DNA of 64,000 nucleotides, taken from JAPOUP01 sp965203255. Its GTDB lineage: Bacteria; Pseudomonadota; Alphaproteobacteria; Rhodobacterales; Rhodobacteraceae. The stretch covers positions 1,612,001-1,676,000 of the forward strand of contig OZ241882.1 in NCBI GenBank assembly GCA_965203255.1, given 5' to 3'. Positions 28,159 to 37,600 of this stretch are shown here, piece after piece. A program made the position numbers and the translations under genes. The stretch's first letter is position 1. Every line of letters starts with the position of its first letter. The notes below the pieces were generated by a model that saw only the letters and a list, made by a program, of their open reading frames with translations, made no database searches and was not told the origin of the DNA.

Positions 28159-28406
28159 GCATGACAGTCGCTGAACCGATCGAACGTCTTGGCGACTATC
28201 CGCCTACGCTGCGGGTCGTGGTGGATGGCTACGAAGAGGTTGACGAAGATTGGTCTCCTGACCAGACGATCATGAAGGAGACCCGCCTCGATACTGAGAC
28301 GGCATCATGGCAAGGAACGCATGGCGACCCGGAAGCGTTGCTCGATGGAGAGCCGGATGCGACCGGAACCGTCGAAGCGCTGGTCTTGCGCCGCGCCTCT
28401 TGGTGA
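28155..28406 (+). CDS. small hypothetical protein in the restriction operon
   Basis: An 83-codon frame whose ATG overlaps the hsdM stop. The product is very acidic in its centre (DGYEEVDEDWSPDQ and then DGEPDATGTVE) and matches no family that I know. It may be a genuine small operon member, or an accidental frame made when the HEPN/nucleotidyltransferase module was spliced in between hsdM and hsdS. The ATGA coupling is the main argument for it. Confidence 0.4.
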   Translation: MSMTVAEPIERLGDYPPTLRVVVDGYEEVDEDWSPDQTIMKETRLDTETASWQGTHGDPEALLDGEPDATGTVEALVLRRASW

Positions 28407-28428
28407 GACCGGAGCGGATGGACTGTTC

Positions 28429-28845
28429 ATGATCAACTATGAGAAATTCGAATTGTCGCTGAAACGCTTGCATGAGCAACATGAAAACTACCAGTCTCTG
28501 GACGAAGGGTTGCCCGAACTGACCCGGGAAGGAATTGCCGAGTCAGTTATCCAGCGTTTCGAGACCTGCTACGACTGTTTATGGAAAGTGTTGAAGAGAT
28601 ACCTTACCGAGAACCTAGGTATTGCCGAGGCACCCAACAGTCCCAAGCCTCTTATCAGGCTGGCTCATGAAAATGACTTGTTCCGATCTTCTTTGGCAGA
28701 CTGGCTGGAATATGCAGAAGCGCGCATCAATACGTCGCACGATTACGACGGCGAGAAAGCGAAGGGTTGTCTTGCATTGATGCCTGCCTTTATCGACGAC
28801 GCGATAGGCCTGTACCAGACCATGACCGGGCAAACATGGGAATAG
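28429..28845 (+). CDS. hepT: HEPN toxin of the HepT/HI0074 type
   Basis: A 138-residue all-helical HEPN-domain protein. The conserved HI0074 pattern runs RFETCYDCLWKVLKRYL and ADWLEYAEARINTSHDYD. The HEPN RNase motif R-x4-6-H is R99-INTS-H104, followed by Y106, giving the R-x4-H-x-Y signature of HepT, whose Tyr is modified with AMP by its MntA partner. It overlaps the next gene by 10 nt. ATG 28429 is preferred; the frame opens at 28321 but the added residues are not family-like. In known pairs HepT cleaves RNA and is silenced by MntA. Confidence 0.88.
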   Translation: MINYEKFELSLKRLHEQHENYQSLDEGLPELTREGIAESVIQRFETCYDCLWKVLKRYLTENLGIAEAPNSPKPLIRLAHENDLFRSSLADWLEYAEARINTSHDYDGEKAKGCLALMPAFIDDAIGLYQTMTGQTWE

Positions 28846-30428
28846 CCCCCTCCATCGATATCACCACCGAGCAACGCAAGACCATTCTGGCGTTGCTCGA
28901 ACGCCATCTTCCGGATACCGAGGCATGGATGTATGGATCCCGGATCAAGTGGACCTCAAACCCTCAATCCGACCTCGACATGGTGGTGCTTTCAACGCCC
29001 GAACAGGCGCACGGCGTGTCCAGCCTCCGGGAGGCATTCGAGGACAGCAATCTCCCGTTCCGGGTGGACCTGTTTGTCTGGAATGATGTACCGGACTCGT
29101 TTCGCAATGAGATAGAGCGGGAGCATGTCGTCTTGACTGAACCGCATGTCTGCATCGAGAACTGGCGGCAGATGTCCTTCACTGAAGCGGTCACCGTCAA
29201 TCCAGCGGTTCGTCTTGAACGTGGAATGAACTATCCTTTCGTTGATATGGCTGCGATCATTTCGGGTACCCGGTGCGTACATGCGGTTGAACAGCGGATT
29301 TACTCAGGCAGCGGCTCACGCTTTCGAGAGGGCGACACGCTTATGGCGCGCATTACACCTTGTCTCGAGAACGGCAAAATTGCCCGCTATTGCGCAGACC
29401 ATCCGCTAGCGAACGCCCATGGTTCGACCGAATTCATCGTCATTCGTGGGCGCAGTGGCGTTACGGAATCTGAGTATGCCTATTACCTGAGTCATTGGGA
29501 GGAGGTACGAAACTACGCAGTGGATCAAATGACGGGCACTTCCGGACGTCAGCGAGTGCCTGTGGATTCCCTGGACAGTTTAAGCGTTGCAGTACCTCCC
29601 TTGCCCGAGCAGCGTACCATCGCGCACATCCTGGGCACACTGGACGACAAAATCGAGCTGAACCGGCGGTTGAACGGGACGCTGGAGGCGATGGCGCGGG
29701 CGACCTTCAGGGACTGGTTCGTCGAATTCGGCCCCACCCGAGCCAAGGCAGAAGGCCGCGAACCCTACCTCGCCCCCGAACTCTGGGACCTGTTCCCCGA
29801 CGCGCTGGACGACGAGGGCAAGCCAATGGGATGGGACCAAGGAATCATTGCGGATGTCGCGGAGTCTCCTCGGCGCAGCGTCAATCTTTCTGACGTTTCG
29901 TACGATACGCCCTATATTGGCCTAGAGCATATGCCACGCCGGTCGATTGTGCTCTCCGAGTGGGAAAGCGCGGGGAAAGTCAAAAGCAACAAGACCCGGT
30001 TTTATCAAGGAGAGATCCTGTTCGGGAAATTGCGGCCATACTTCCATAAGGTCGGAATCGCTCCGCTTGACGGCATCTGCTCGACCGATATTGTTGTGGT
30101 GGTCCCACGGGCACAGGAATGGGGCGCGTTTGTTCTTTCGTGCCTCTCTTCCGATGCGTTCGTGGACTACTCGAATAGGACATCAACTGGCACCAAAATG
30201 CCGCGCACGAGTTGGAAGACGATGGCGCAATTCATGTTGTGCTTGCCACCTGACCGTGTTGTTTCTGCATATCAAGGCATCGCGCGGCCGCTTCTTGACC
30301 GTATTAGTTCCAACATTCGCGAAACGTCTACTCTTGCCCAGACGCGTGACCAGCTTCTTCCAAAGCTCATGTCCGGCAAAATCCGATTGGCTTATGGCAA
30401 TGCCGCTGCGAAGGCGGTCAAGCGATGA
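28836..30428 (+). CDS. MntA-like nucleotidyltransferase fused to HsdS specificity subunit
   Basis: A 530-residue two-part protein. Residues 1 to about 115 are a minimal nucleotidyltransferase: G34-S35-x10-D46-x-D48 plus a third acid D78 in RVDLFVW, exactly the MntA pattern. From about 118 on it is an HsdS: first target-recognition domain (about 120-275), the central conserved helix repeat LPEQRTIAHILGTLDDKIEL, a second recognition domain (about 330-480), and the closing repeat TRDQLLPKLMSGKIRL. The two parts are in one frame with no stop. The HsdS half would set DNA specificity with HsdM, and the NTase half should neutralise the HEPN toxin upstream. Its stop overlaps the next ATG (ATGA). Confidence 0.9.
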   Translation: MGIAPSIDITTEQRKTILALLERHLPDTEAWMYGSRIKWTSNPQSDLDMVVLSTPEQAHGVSSLREAFEDSNLPFRVDLFVWNDVPDSFRNEIEREHVVLTEPHVCIENWRQMSFTEAVTVNPAVRLERGMNYPFVDMAAIISGTRCVHAVEQRIYSGSGSRFREGDTLMARITPCLENGKIARYCADHPLANAHGSTEFIVIRGRSGVTESEYAYYLSHWEEVRNYAVDQMTGTSGRQRVPVDSLDSLSVAVPPLPEQRTIAHILGTLDDKIELNRRLNGTLEAMARATFRDWFVEFGPTRAKAEGREPYLAPELWDLFPDALDDEGKPMGWDQGIIADVAESPRRSVNLSDVSYDTPYIGLEHMPRRSIVLSEWESAGKVKSNKTRFYQGEILFGKLRPYFHKVGIAPLDGICSTDIVVVVPRAQEWGAFVLSCLSSDAFVDYSNRTSTGTKMPRTSWKTMAQFMLCLPPDRVVSAYQGIARPLLDRISSNIRETSTLAQTRDQLLPKLMSGKIRLAYGNAAAKAVKR

Positions 30429-32158
30429 TTCAAGACCAGGATATCCGCCGCCAACTTCGCCTCGGCGAGGACAGCCTCTGGGAGTTCAAGCAGATCGAAT
30501 TCACCGGCAACACACCGACCAGCCCGCGCAGGGACGATCTAGCGGACGAAATGGGCGCATTCGCCAATGCGGAAGGCGGCATTATGCTCTGCGGGGTGTT
30601 CGACGATGGAGAACTCCAATGCCTATCGCGCGAACAGATGGTAGCGCTGGATAAATGGCTTGTGGAGATCTGCACTGACACCCTTGATCCGCCGCTTCGC
30701 GTCGACGTCCATCATAGGGAACTGGATGGCAAGGCTTTCGTGCTGGTGGCAGTTCCGCGCGGCGAAGCGCTACATGAAAGGGGCGGGCGGGCATTCATTA
30801 GGGTTGGCTCAACCAAGCGACGCCTCCAGAGGGACGAAAGCCTGAGATTGGCGCAGAATCGTGCACAGAACCGCTATCTCTGGTTCGACAAGCAAATCAT
30901 GCCCGGAACAGGTTTCGAGACGCTCAGCGAGCGCCTGTGGGAACCGCTGCTCAGCGCGGCGAGCGCGGACGACCCGCGGCGCGGATTGCTGAATCTCCGC
31001 CTACTGGCGCTGGACGAAGCCGGTGTGGACCGCGCCACGGTGGCCGGCATACTGCTTTGCGTCCCTTCGCCAGAAGATTGGTTGCCGCAAGCGACTATCG
31101 CGGCAACGCATTATCGCGGGTTGGATCGTGCCTCAGGCCAATTGGACGCGCAGGAAATCGCCGGGCCGCTTCCCTTACAGATCACCGACGCGGTTAAGTT
31201 TGTCATTCGCAACATGCGCGTTTCCGCACGCAAAACTCCTGAACGGGAGGACATTTCCCAGTACAGCAAAGCCGCTGTATTCGAGGCGGTGGTAAACGCG
31301 GTCGCGCATCGAGACTATTCCGTGTCCTCACGCAGGATTCGGATATCCATGTTTCAGGACCGTCTGGAGATCGATTCGCCTGGCCAGCTTCCCAACGGAA
31401 TGACCATAGAAAACATGGAGGCCAGCCAGGCCACCCGTAACGAGGTGATCGCTTCCGTGTTCGGTCGCATCCCGGTTGCCGTGGCAGGGCCGAGTCATCG
31501 AAAATATCTGATGGAGCGCCGCGGTGACGGAGTGTCGATCATCCGCAAGGAAACCGAAGAAGCCACTGGAGTACTTCCGGAGTACAAGGTGCTTGATGAA
31601 TCAAGCCTGGTGCTCCGCATCCCTGCTGCGAAGCTGGATCTTGTTCCCGCCGACGCGACTGTCACGGTTCACACCGAAAGCGAGCCACTCGCTGGCATCG
31701 AGATTCTTGCGCTCTTCCCCAACAAGACCTGGGTGCAGGCGATCACAAACGAGCGCGGCGAGGCGGCCCTGGACCTCTACACAACGCATCTGCCTTTGAC
31801 GATCTATGCCGCCGGAACCGGATATAAGGCTGGACTGGCCCGGACGTGGTCTCCAAATCGGGGCGGCCTGCCGCTGGAGCTCAAGCGGCTCGAATCCGGT
31901 GGCTCGGTGATTTTCGCCGAGGGTACGGGCCAGATTCCCGGTCTACGCGGGCGGCTGAACCCAATTCGCGACACCGCCGACCGAACCTATCTTTACGCTG
32001 ACAATATCGCCATTGACGAGGGGCGGCAGCAACCCGTCCCATTTAGGTCTGGCAAACCGATGCGACTGACAGACGCCCGAGGTGTGGAAATGTGGGTTAC
32101 GGTCGTGGATATCCTCGGACAGTCCGCGTTGATCGAATACCAGCCTTTGAAGCCATGA
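30425..32158 (+). CDS. AlbA_2/Schlafen-domain ATP-binding protein
   Basis: A 577-residue cytosolic protein. The N-terminal AlbA_2 (Schlafen-like) domain covers about residues 12-140 (LWEFKQIEFTGN, then ADEMGAFANAEGGIMLCGV). A GHKL-type ATPase-like region contains AVFEAVVNAVAHRDYS near 287. The C-terminal 150 residues are strand-rich with repeats such as AGIEILALFPNKTWVQAITN, like a carboxypeptidase-regulatory-type fold (inference). Genes of this family often sit inside type I restriction operons; their exact role there is unclear. It is co-translated with the HsdS fusion. Confidence 0.85.
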   Translation: MIQDQDIRRQLRLGEDSLWEFKQIEFTGNTPTSPRRDDLADEMGAFANAEGGIMLCGVFDDGELQCLSREQMVALDKWLVEICTDTLDPPLRVDVHHRELDGKAFVLVAVPRGEALHERGGRAFIRVGSTKRRLQRDESLRLAQNRAQNRYLWFDKQIMPGTGFETLSERLWEPLLSAASADDPRRGLLNLRLLALDEAGVDRATVAGILLCVPSPEDWLPQATIAATHYRGLDRASGQLDAQEIAGPLPLQITDAVKFVIRNMRVSARKTPEREDISQYSKAAVFEAVVNAVAHRDYSVSSRRIRISMFQDRLEIDSPGQLPNGMTIENMEASQATRNEVIASVFGRIPVAVAGPSHRKYLMERRGDGVSIIRKETEEATGVLPEYKVLDESSLVLRIPAAKLDLVPADATVTVHTESEPLAGIEILALFPNKTWVQAITNERGEAALDLYTTHLPLTIYAAGTGYKAGLARTWSPNRGGLPLELKRLESGGSVIFAEGTGQIPGLRGRLNPIRDTADRTYLYADNIAIDEGRQQPVPFRSGKPMRLTDARGVEMWVTVVDILGQSALIEYQPLKP

Positions 32159-32199
32159 TAGCGACTAAGGTGATCAATCCGAACAGGATCCAATGGAGC

Positions 32200-32495
32200 C
32201 ACATGGATTTCTTCGCCACCATTCGCAAAGACCAGTCGAGTAGGCCGCGGAACAACTGCGGACCGTGGGAAAGGTCCCTGACGCTCAAAGATGTCATACA
32301 GTTCCACAACATCGTCGAACCGCCCTCGACCAGGCGGGGACTGTTTTCGCGCATATCGGTGCTTCGTGGGCGTCCACCGGGGCGTGCTGGTGGCACCATC
32401 GGTTCGAGGAGCGCCCATTCTTCATTCGTAAGGTCACTTGGATAACGATCCGTTTTGCGGTTATACGTGTGGCGGGCGGTATCAGTCCAGGGCAC
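32200..32495 (-). pseudogene. IS5-family transposase fragment
   Basis: The start of an IS5-type transposase reads YPSDLTNEEWALLEPMVPPA followed by RPGGRPRSTDMRE on the minus strand from about 32440. It then loses frame. Further on, scattered matches continue to about 32200. No intact transposase or clear terminal repeat remains. It marks the junction between the AlbA gene and the inserted RES/Xre block. Confidence 0.7.
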
Positions 32496-32706
32496 GGTGG
32501 TTCCTCCGTTCGGGTTGTGACTGCGAACATGGAATCACAATTGATTGGTATCGCTCAACAATTTCCCCAAGGGCATTTCGGTCAGGCTCTAAGGGGGAGC
32601 TGGACGTCTTCTCAGACAAGGTGCCGGGGCCGACTGCATAAGTTTCACCGTTCAATACAGCATGTCTTATCTAGGTACCTGAGTATCGATTTGGCCGAAG
32701 AGTGAC

Positions 32707-33192
32707 TTAACTGAAGAATAACCGCTCGTCCCACCATATTGGTGTTTCGAGCCCGCTCGAAATAGCGCGAAAGTCAACATGTTGCGTATTGAACACGACA
32801 TTGCGCTCCATGCGCGCGACTACCGAAGGAACGATGAGGACGGCCGAACGACGGTCCGCAAACCAATCACGACCAAAACGTCGTGCCGCTTCTCCATCCG
32901 GCGCCGCCCAGCCCTCGATAAGATCGCCTTTCACCACCTCATAGCTTGTGCCGGAAGGGATGGTGATCTCGATGAAATGTTGGTTTGACGGGATGTTGCC
33001 TTGATAGTGAACCAGTTTTTCGAGCATGGCTGTCGAATAGTGTTCCGACGCATAGATGACTGCAGCACCCGCCTCATGCCACCTACCTGAACTCAGTCGC
33101 GCACCGCCATCATCCCAAATGGGAAATTCACCGCTTGGGTCGCCAATCCGGTACGCTGTCAGAAATCTGTCGAGCCGTCGGACAGACGTCAT
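32707..33192 (-). CDS. RES-domain toxin (NAD+-depleting)
   Basis: A 161-residue RES toxin. The family core is complete: AYRIGDPSGEFPIWDDGGAR, SSGRWHEAGAAVIYASEHYS, TAMLEKLVHYQG, and the C-terminal VFNTQHVDFRAI. Known RES toxins (MbcT and relatives) break down NAD+. Its ATG overlaps the stop of the Xre-type antitoxin (ATGA), so the antitoxin is made first. The conserved Arg, Tyr and Glu positions look present, so the toxin is probably functional. Confidence 0.93.
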   Translation of the reverse strand: MTSVRRLDRFLTAYRIGDPSGEFPIWDDGGARLSSGRWHEAGAAVIYASEHYSTAMLEKLVHYQGNIPSNQHFIEITIPSGTSYEVVKGDLIEGWAAPDGEAARRFGRDWFADRRSAVLIVPSVVARMERNVVFNTQHVDFRAISSGLETPIWWDERLFFS

Positions 33193-33656
33193 ACAGCAAA
33201 ACCGGACTCAGCACGCCGGAGCATATTGATAACTGCATCGGCCCCAGCGGAATTCGATCGTGCCATTTCAATAGGCGTGCGTCCACTAAGCAAATTATGA
33301 GGCGCGGTTAAAAAACGCGAGATGGCTTCTTCGTCACCCTGATACACTCTGCTGACCGCATCAACGACGCGACTGACCTCATAAAGCCGTTCGCTCATTT
33401 CCCGTGAAAGAGTCTTGCGGTCTTTTTTGGCTCTACGCAGCGTGGCTTCTGGGATCAAAGGGCCCACGACCGCGGCACGACCAAGCGCCGCGCTCAGAGC
33501 CTCCGCTGCAGAGACGGTAAGACCCTTAGCGATCTGGTCTGCAAGGCCAATGTCATCCAGCGGGGACTTTGCCTTCAAACCCAACAAAAGTCCGATACGA
33601 CCCGATTCTGTACCTGGCAGGGTCTCAGGTGACATGTAAGCCTGAAGCGGTGCCAT
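33189..33656 (-). CDS. Xre/MbcA/ParS-type antitoxin
   Basis: A 155-residue antitoxin with an N-terminal helix-turn-helix region and a C-terminal DUF2384 toxin-binding domain (RVYQGDEEAISRFLTAPHNL, then LSGRTPIEMA). ATG 33656 is chosen over the TTG at 33671 because GGAGG at 33661-33665 is well placed. Two perfect palindromes begin 20 bp upstream and are very probably its operators. Confidence 0.92.
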   Translation of the reverse strand: MAPLQAYMSPETLPGTESGRIGLLLGLKAKSPLDDIGLADQIAKGLTVSAAEALSAALGRAAVVGPLIPEATLRRAKKDRKTLSREMSERLYEVSRVVDAVSRVYQGDEEAISRFLTAPHNLLSGRTPIEMARSNSAGADAVINMLRRAESGFAV

Positions 33657-33675
33657 TGCGGCCTCCAACAAATTT

Positions 33676-33710
33676 CGTCAATTGACGTTAATATGGTCGT
33701 CATATGACGA
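33676..33710 (-). promoter_or_regulatory. double palindromic operator for the Xre-RES pair
   Basis: Two perfect palindromes, CGTCAATTGACG (33676-33687) and TCGTCATATGACGA (33697-33710), share the half-site CGTCA and have centres 22 bp apart, about two helical turns. Their place just upstream of the antitoxin start fits cooperative autorepression by two Xre dimers. The promoter should overlap them. Confidence 0.85.
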
Positions 33711-33822
33711 AATGTCAAGTTGTGCCCGCATCCTAAACTGGAGTGTACAGTCAGGGATGAATGCAGGATCCTCAGCTCTAGACCGATCGAAAATCAGTGA
33801 CCGACCGATAGAGCGTTTAATG

Positions 33823-34343
33823 TCACGGAACGTCATCGATTAGCGATTCCAGTTCAGGGAGATCCCGGAGGCTTTCCAGATCAAGCATTGCAGGAAATCC
33901 GGCCGTAGTCACAAAGGTATGGGGTGCATCCGGCCTGGGAGAACGTGGACCGGATGAAATCATGTCCCGGTGTTTCAACCTGGCAATATGATCGCGATTG
34001 ATCTCCTGGCCAAATACTTCGGCCAAGCCTGCACGATCGATGGGTTGATGATAGGCGACAGCACACAGCACGGCCATCTCCATTTCGGTAGAAGTCGTTT
34101 CTTGATCTCCAAGATCGGCAGTGCCCTGACGGCATCAGCGAAGTGCGGCCGTGTGCGAAACATCCTACCAGTGCCTATGGCGACAAGCTCATAGGGCAGA
34201 GACAAAAGCTCGGATTGAATATAAGAAATGAGAAGGTCGACGGAGGCGGACCGACTGATGAGGCCCTCCAGTTCTTCCATCCAGCGGAGACCGCTGACGT
34301 GGTCAAAGTTCATACGGAAATCACGATGTGGGTCCAACGTCAT
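33823..34343 (-). pseudogene. frameshifted ScpB-like gene
   Basis: Two overlapping minus-strand frames together resemble a ScpB-like protein (SMC-kleisin partner). The first frame has a winged-helix-like part with SVDLLISYIQSELLSLPYEL and GRMFRTRPHFADAVRA. The second frame carries MAVLCAVAYHQPIDRAGLAE, GPRSPRPDAPHTFVTT and LESLRDLPELESL, the typical second winged helix. A frameshift near 34080 separates them, and the N-terminal part looks shortened. ScpB-like copies of this kind occur in mobile islands. It is probably inactive. Confidence 0.65.
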
Positions 34344-34583
34344 TCAGCCTACTTCGACTATGCCAAGGCGAAGTTCGCAACAGGTGCGGACGGCTGCTGG
34401 CCTGTAGCCTACGCGCAGGTACACGGTGCAACCGTTGTAACGAACGAGCAACCCTCGCCTGCGTCCCGGAAGGATGTCAAGTTGCCGAATGTCTGCGACG
34501 AGTTCAAAATCCCTCGGGAGAACACGTACGACATGCTTCGGGCGTTGAAAGCGCAATTCGATTGCGCAAGAAGGATGGAATGA
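34310..34583 (+). pseudogene. DUF4411 (PIN-like) gene remnant
   Basis: The C-terminal part of a DUF4411 protein is readable: ATGADGCWPVAYAQVHGATV, then VTNEQPSPASRKDVKLPNVC and NTYDMLRALKAQF. The N-terminal half with the first acidic residues of the PIN-like fold is missing; instead the frame runs opposite the scpB fragment. It is a truncated leftover of another toxin-like module. Confidence 0.65.
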
Positions 34584-34647
34584 GTCGCAACTGGATTCCC
34601 TATCGAATTCGCGCGGAATTCTTCCCGGGAATGGGATCCGCGGCCTG

Positions 34648-37600
34648 ATGGCCGGTTTCACCGAAGACGAGGTGGAAGGCGCCGCTCTCGAATGGTTCGC
34701 CGGGTTGGGCTATGGGGTGCTGCACGGACCGGACATCGGTCCGGAGGGTTCGGCGCCGGAGCGAGGCAGCTATGGTGAAGTACTGCTGGCCGAACGGCTC
34801 CGCAATGCGCTTGCGCGCCTCAACCCACACTTGCGTGTCGCAACGCTGGACGAGGTGCTGCGCAAGGTCCAACAGACCGAATCACCTTCCCTCGTCGAGG
34901 AGAACCGTCGCCTGCACCGCCATCTTGTCGAGGGCGTGCCCATTGAGGTTGCCCGCGAGGACGGCAGCATCGGTGGCGAGGTCGCCCGCCTGATCGACTT
35001 CGACGACGTCAACGCCAACGACTGGCTGGCGGTGAACCAATTCACGGTGATTGAACAGGAACGCAATCGCCGCCCCGACGTGGTCCTGTTCGTCAACGGT
35101 ATGCCCCTCGCCGTAATTGAGTTGAAGAATCCTGGCGACGAGAGCGCCACCCTCGAAGGGGCATTCAACCAGCTCCAGACCTACAAGGGCGAGATACCTT
35201 CACTGTTCCGCACCAACGCCGCGCTCGTGACCTCGGACGGAGTCAGGGCACGCCTCGGGTCGCTTACGGCCAATTCCGAACGGTTCATGCCCTGGCGCAC
35301 GGTCGATGGATCCACCGTCTCCGAGAAGGGCACGCCGGAACTGGAAACCGTCATCAAGGGCGTGTTCGAGAAGAGCCGTTTCCTCACCCTCGTCCGGGAC
35401 TTCACCGTGTTCGAGGACACAGGGGCGGGCCTCGTAAAGATTGTGGCCGGGTATCACCAGTTCCACGCCGTGCGCCATGCGGTCCAGCGCACGACCGCCG
35501 CCACAGGCCCGGAGGGCGATCGCCGTATCGGCGTGATCTGGCACACACAGGGATCGGGCAAGAGCCTGCTCATGGCATTCTACGCCGGACAGGTCATCGC
35601 CCACCCCGCGATGGAGAACCCCACCGTTGTCGTCATCACCGACCGCAACGATCTCGACGACCAGCTGTTCGGCACGTTCTCGATGTGCAGGGACCTTCTC
35701 CGCCAGACTCCGCAACAGGCGGAGAGCCGGCAGGACCTCCAGAGAGCGCTCACCCGTCCTTCCGGAGGCGTCGTGTTCACCACCATCCAGAAATTCACGC
35801 CCGGACCCGATCAAACCGCCTGCCCGGCGCTCACGGACCGCCGCAATGTCATCGTGATCGCTGACGAGGCGCATCGCAGCCAGTACGGCTTCCGCGCCAA
35901 AGTAGCGCACAGGACCGGAGATATCTCGTACAGCTTCGCAAAGCATATGCGCGACACTTTGCCGAACGCCTCTTTCATCGGATTCACGGGCACACCCATC
36001 GAACAGGAAGACGTGAACACTCCCGCCGTGTTCGGAGAGTACATCGACATCTACGACATCAACCGGGGCGTAGAGGATGGCGCAACGGTGCCGATCTACT
36101 ACGAAAGCCGTCTCGCCCGCATTGAACTCGACGAGAACGAGAAGCCAGCGCTTGACGACGAAATCGCGGAACTGACCGAGGACGAGGCCGAAGGCGAACA
36201 GGAGTTGCTCAAACGCAGGTGGGCGAGCGTCGAGGCCGTCGTCGGGGCAGAGAAGCGCCTACGCCTGATTGCCCGGGATCTGGTCGAGCACTTCGAAAGC
36301 CGTGTCACCGGCCTGTACGGCAAGGCTATGGTCGTCTGCATGAGCCGTCGGATCTGCGTAGCGCTTCATGATGAAATCATCACGCTGCGCCCGGATTGGT
36401 TCAGCGACGATGACGAAGGGGGCGTCGTCAAGATTGTCATGACCGGCACGGCGTCGGATCCAAAGCAATGGCAGCGGCACATCGGCGGCAAGTCGCGGCG
36501 GGAACTGCTCGCCAAGCGGCTCAGGGATCCGGACGACCCCTTCCAGCTGGTGATCGTGCGCGACATGTGGCTGACCGGATTCGACGCGCCCTGCCTGCAC
36601 ACGATTTACGTCGACAAGCCATTGCGGGGGCACGGGCTTATGCAGGCCATCGCCCGCGTCAACCGGGTGTTCCGTGACAAGCCTGCCGGATTGGTCGTGG
36701 ACTACATCGGCATCGCTCAGAACCTGAAGTCCGCCCTTGGCAAATACACACGCAATGACCAGAGGCATGCCGGAATCGACGAAGCTGAGGCCGTCGCGGT
36801 GATGCTTGAGAAACACGGGATCGTCAGCGCCATGTTCTACGGTTTCGATTACCGTAACGGACTTCACGGATCACCGCAGGAACGGCTCGCCACTCTTGCC
36901 GGCGCGATGGAGTGGGTTCTCGACCTGCAGCAACGTGATTCGGCTAGGGAAACGACTGAGGAAGGCAGGAAACACACCCGGCGCCGCTTCAACGACGCCG
37001 TTCTGGCGCTCTCGAAGGCGTTCGCGCTCGCGGCCGCCAGCGACGAGGCGCGCGACATCCGCGAGGAAGTGGGGTTCTTCCAGGCCGTCCGGGCGGCGCT
37101 CGCCAAGAGCGCACCCGGCACCGGCAAGTCCTCCGGCGAGCGGGAACTGGCCGTACAGCAGATCGTCAGCCGTGCGGTCATCTCCACCGAGATCGTCGAC
37201 ATTCTCGAAGCCGCCGGGCTGGAGACGCCGGATATCTCCATCCTTTCCGACGACTTCCTCGCCGAGATTCAGGGCATGGAGGCGAAGAACCTCGCACTGG
37301 AGGCGCTGCGCAAGCTCATCAACGGTGAGCTTCGGTCGCGATGTCGATCCAATGTCGTCCAGACACGCGCCTTCTCACAGAGACTGGAGGAAGCGATCGC
37401 CCGCTACCACAACAACGCATTGACCACAGCGGAAGTCATTCAGGAACTGATCGGTCTCGCCAAGGACATCCGCGAGGCACACCGGCGCGGCGAAGAGGAA
37501 GGTCTCAGCGAGGAGGAAATCGCGTTCTATGACGCCCTCGCCCAGAACGAGAGCGCGGTCGAGGTTATGGGAAGCGATGAACTTCGTATGATTGCACAGG

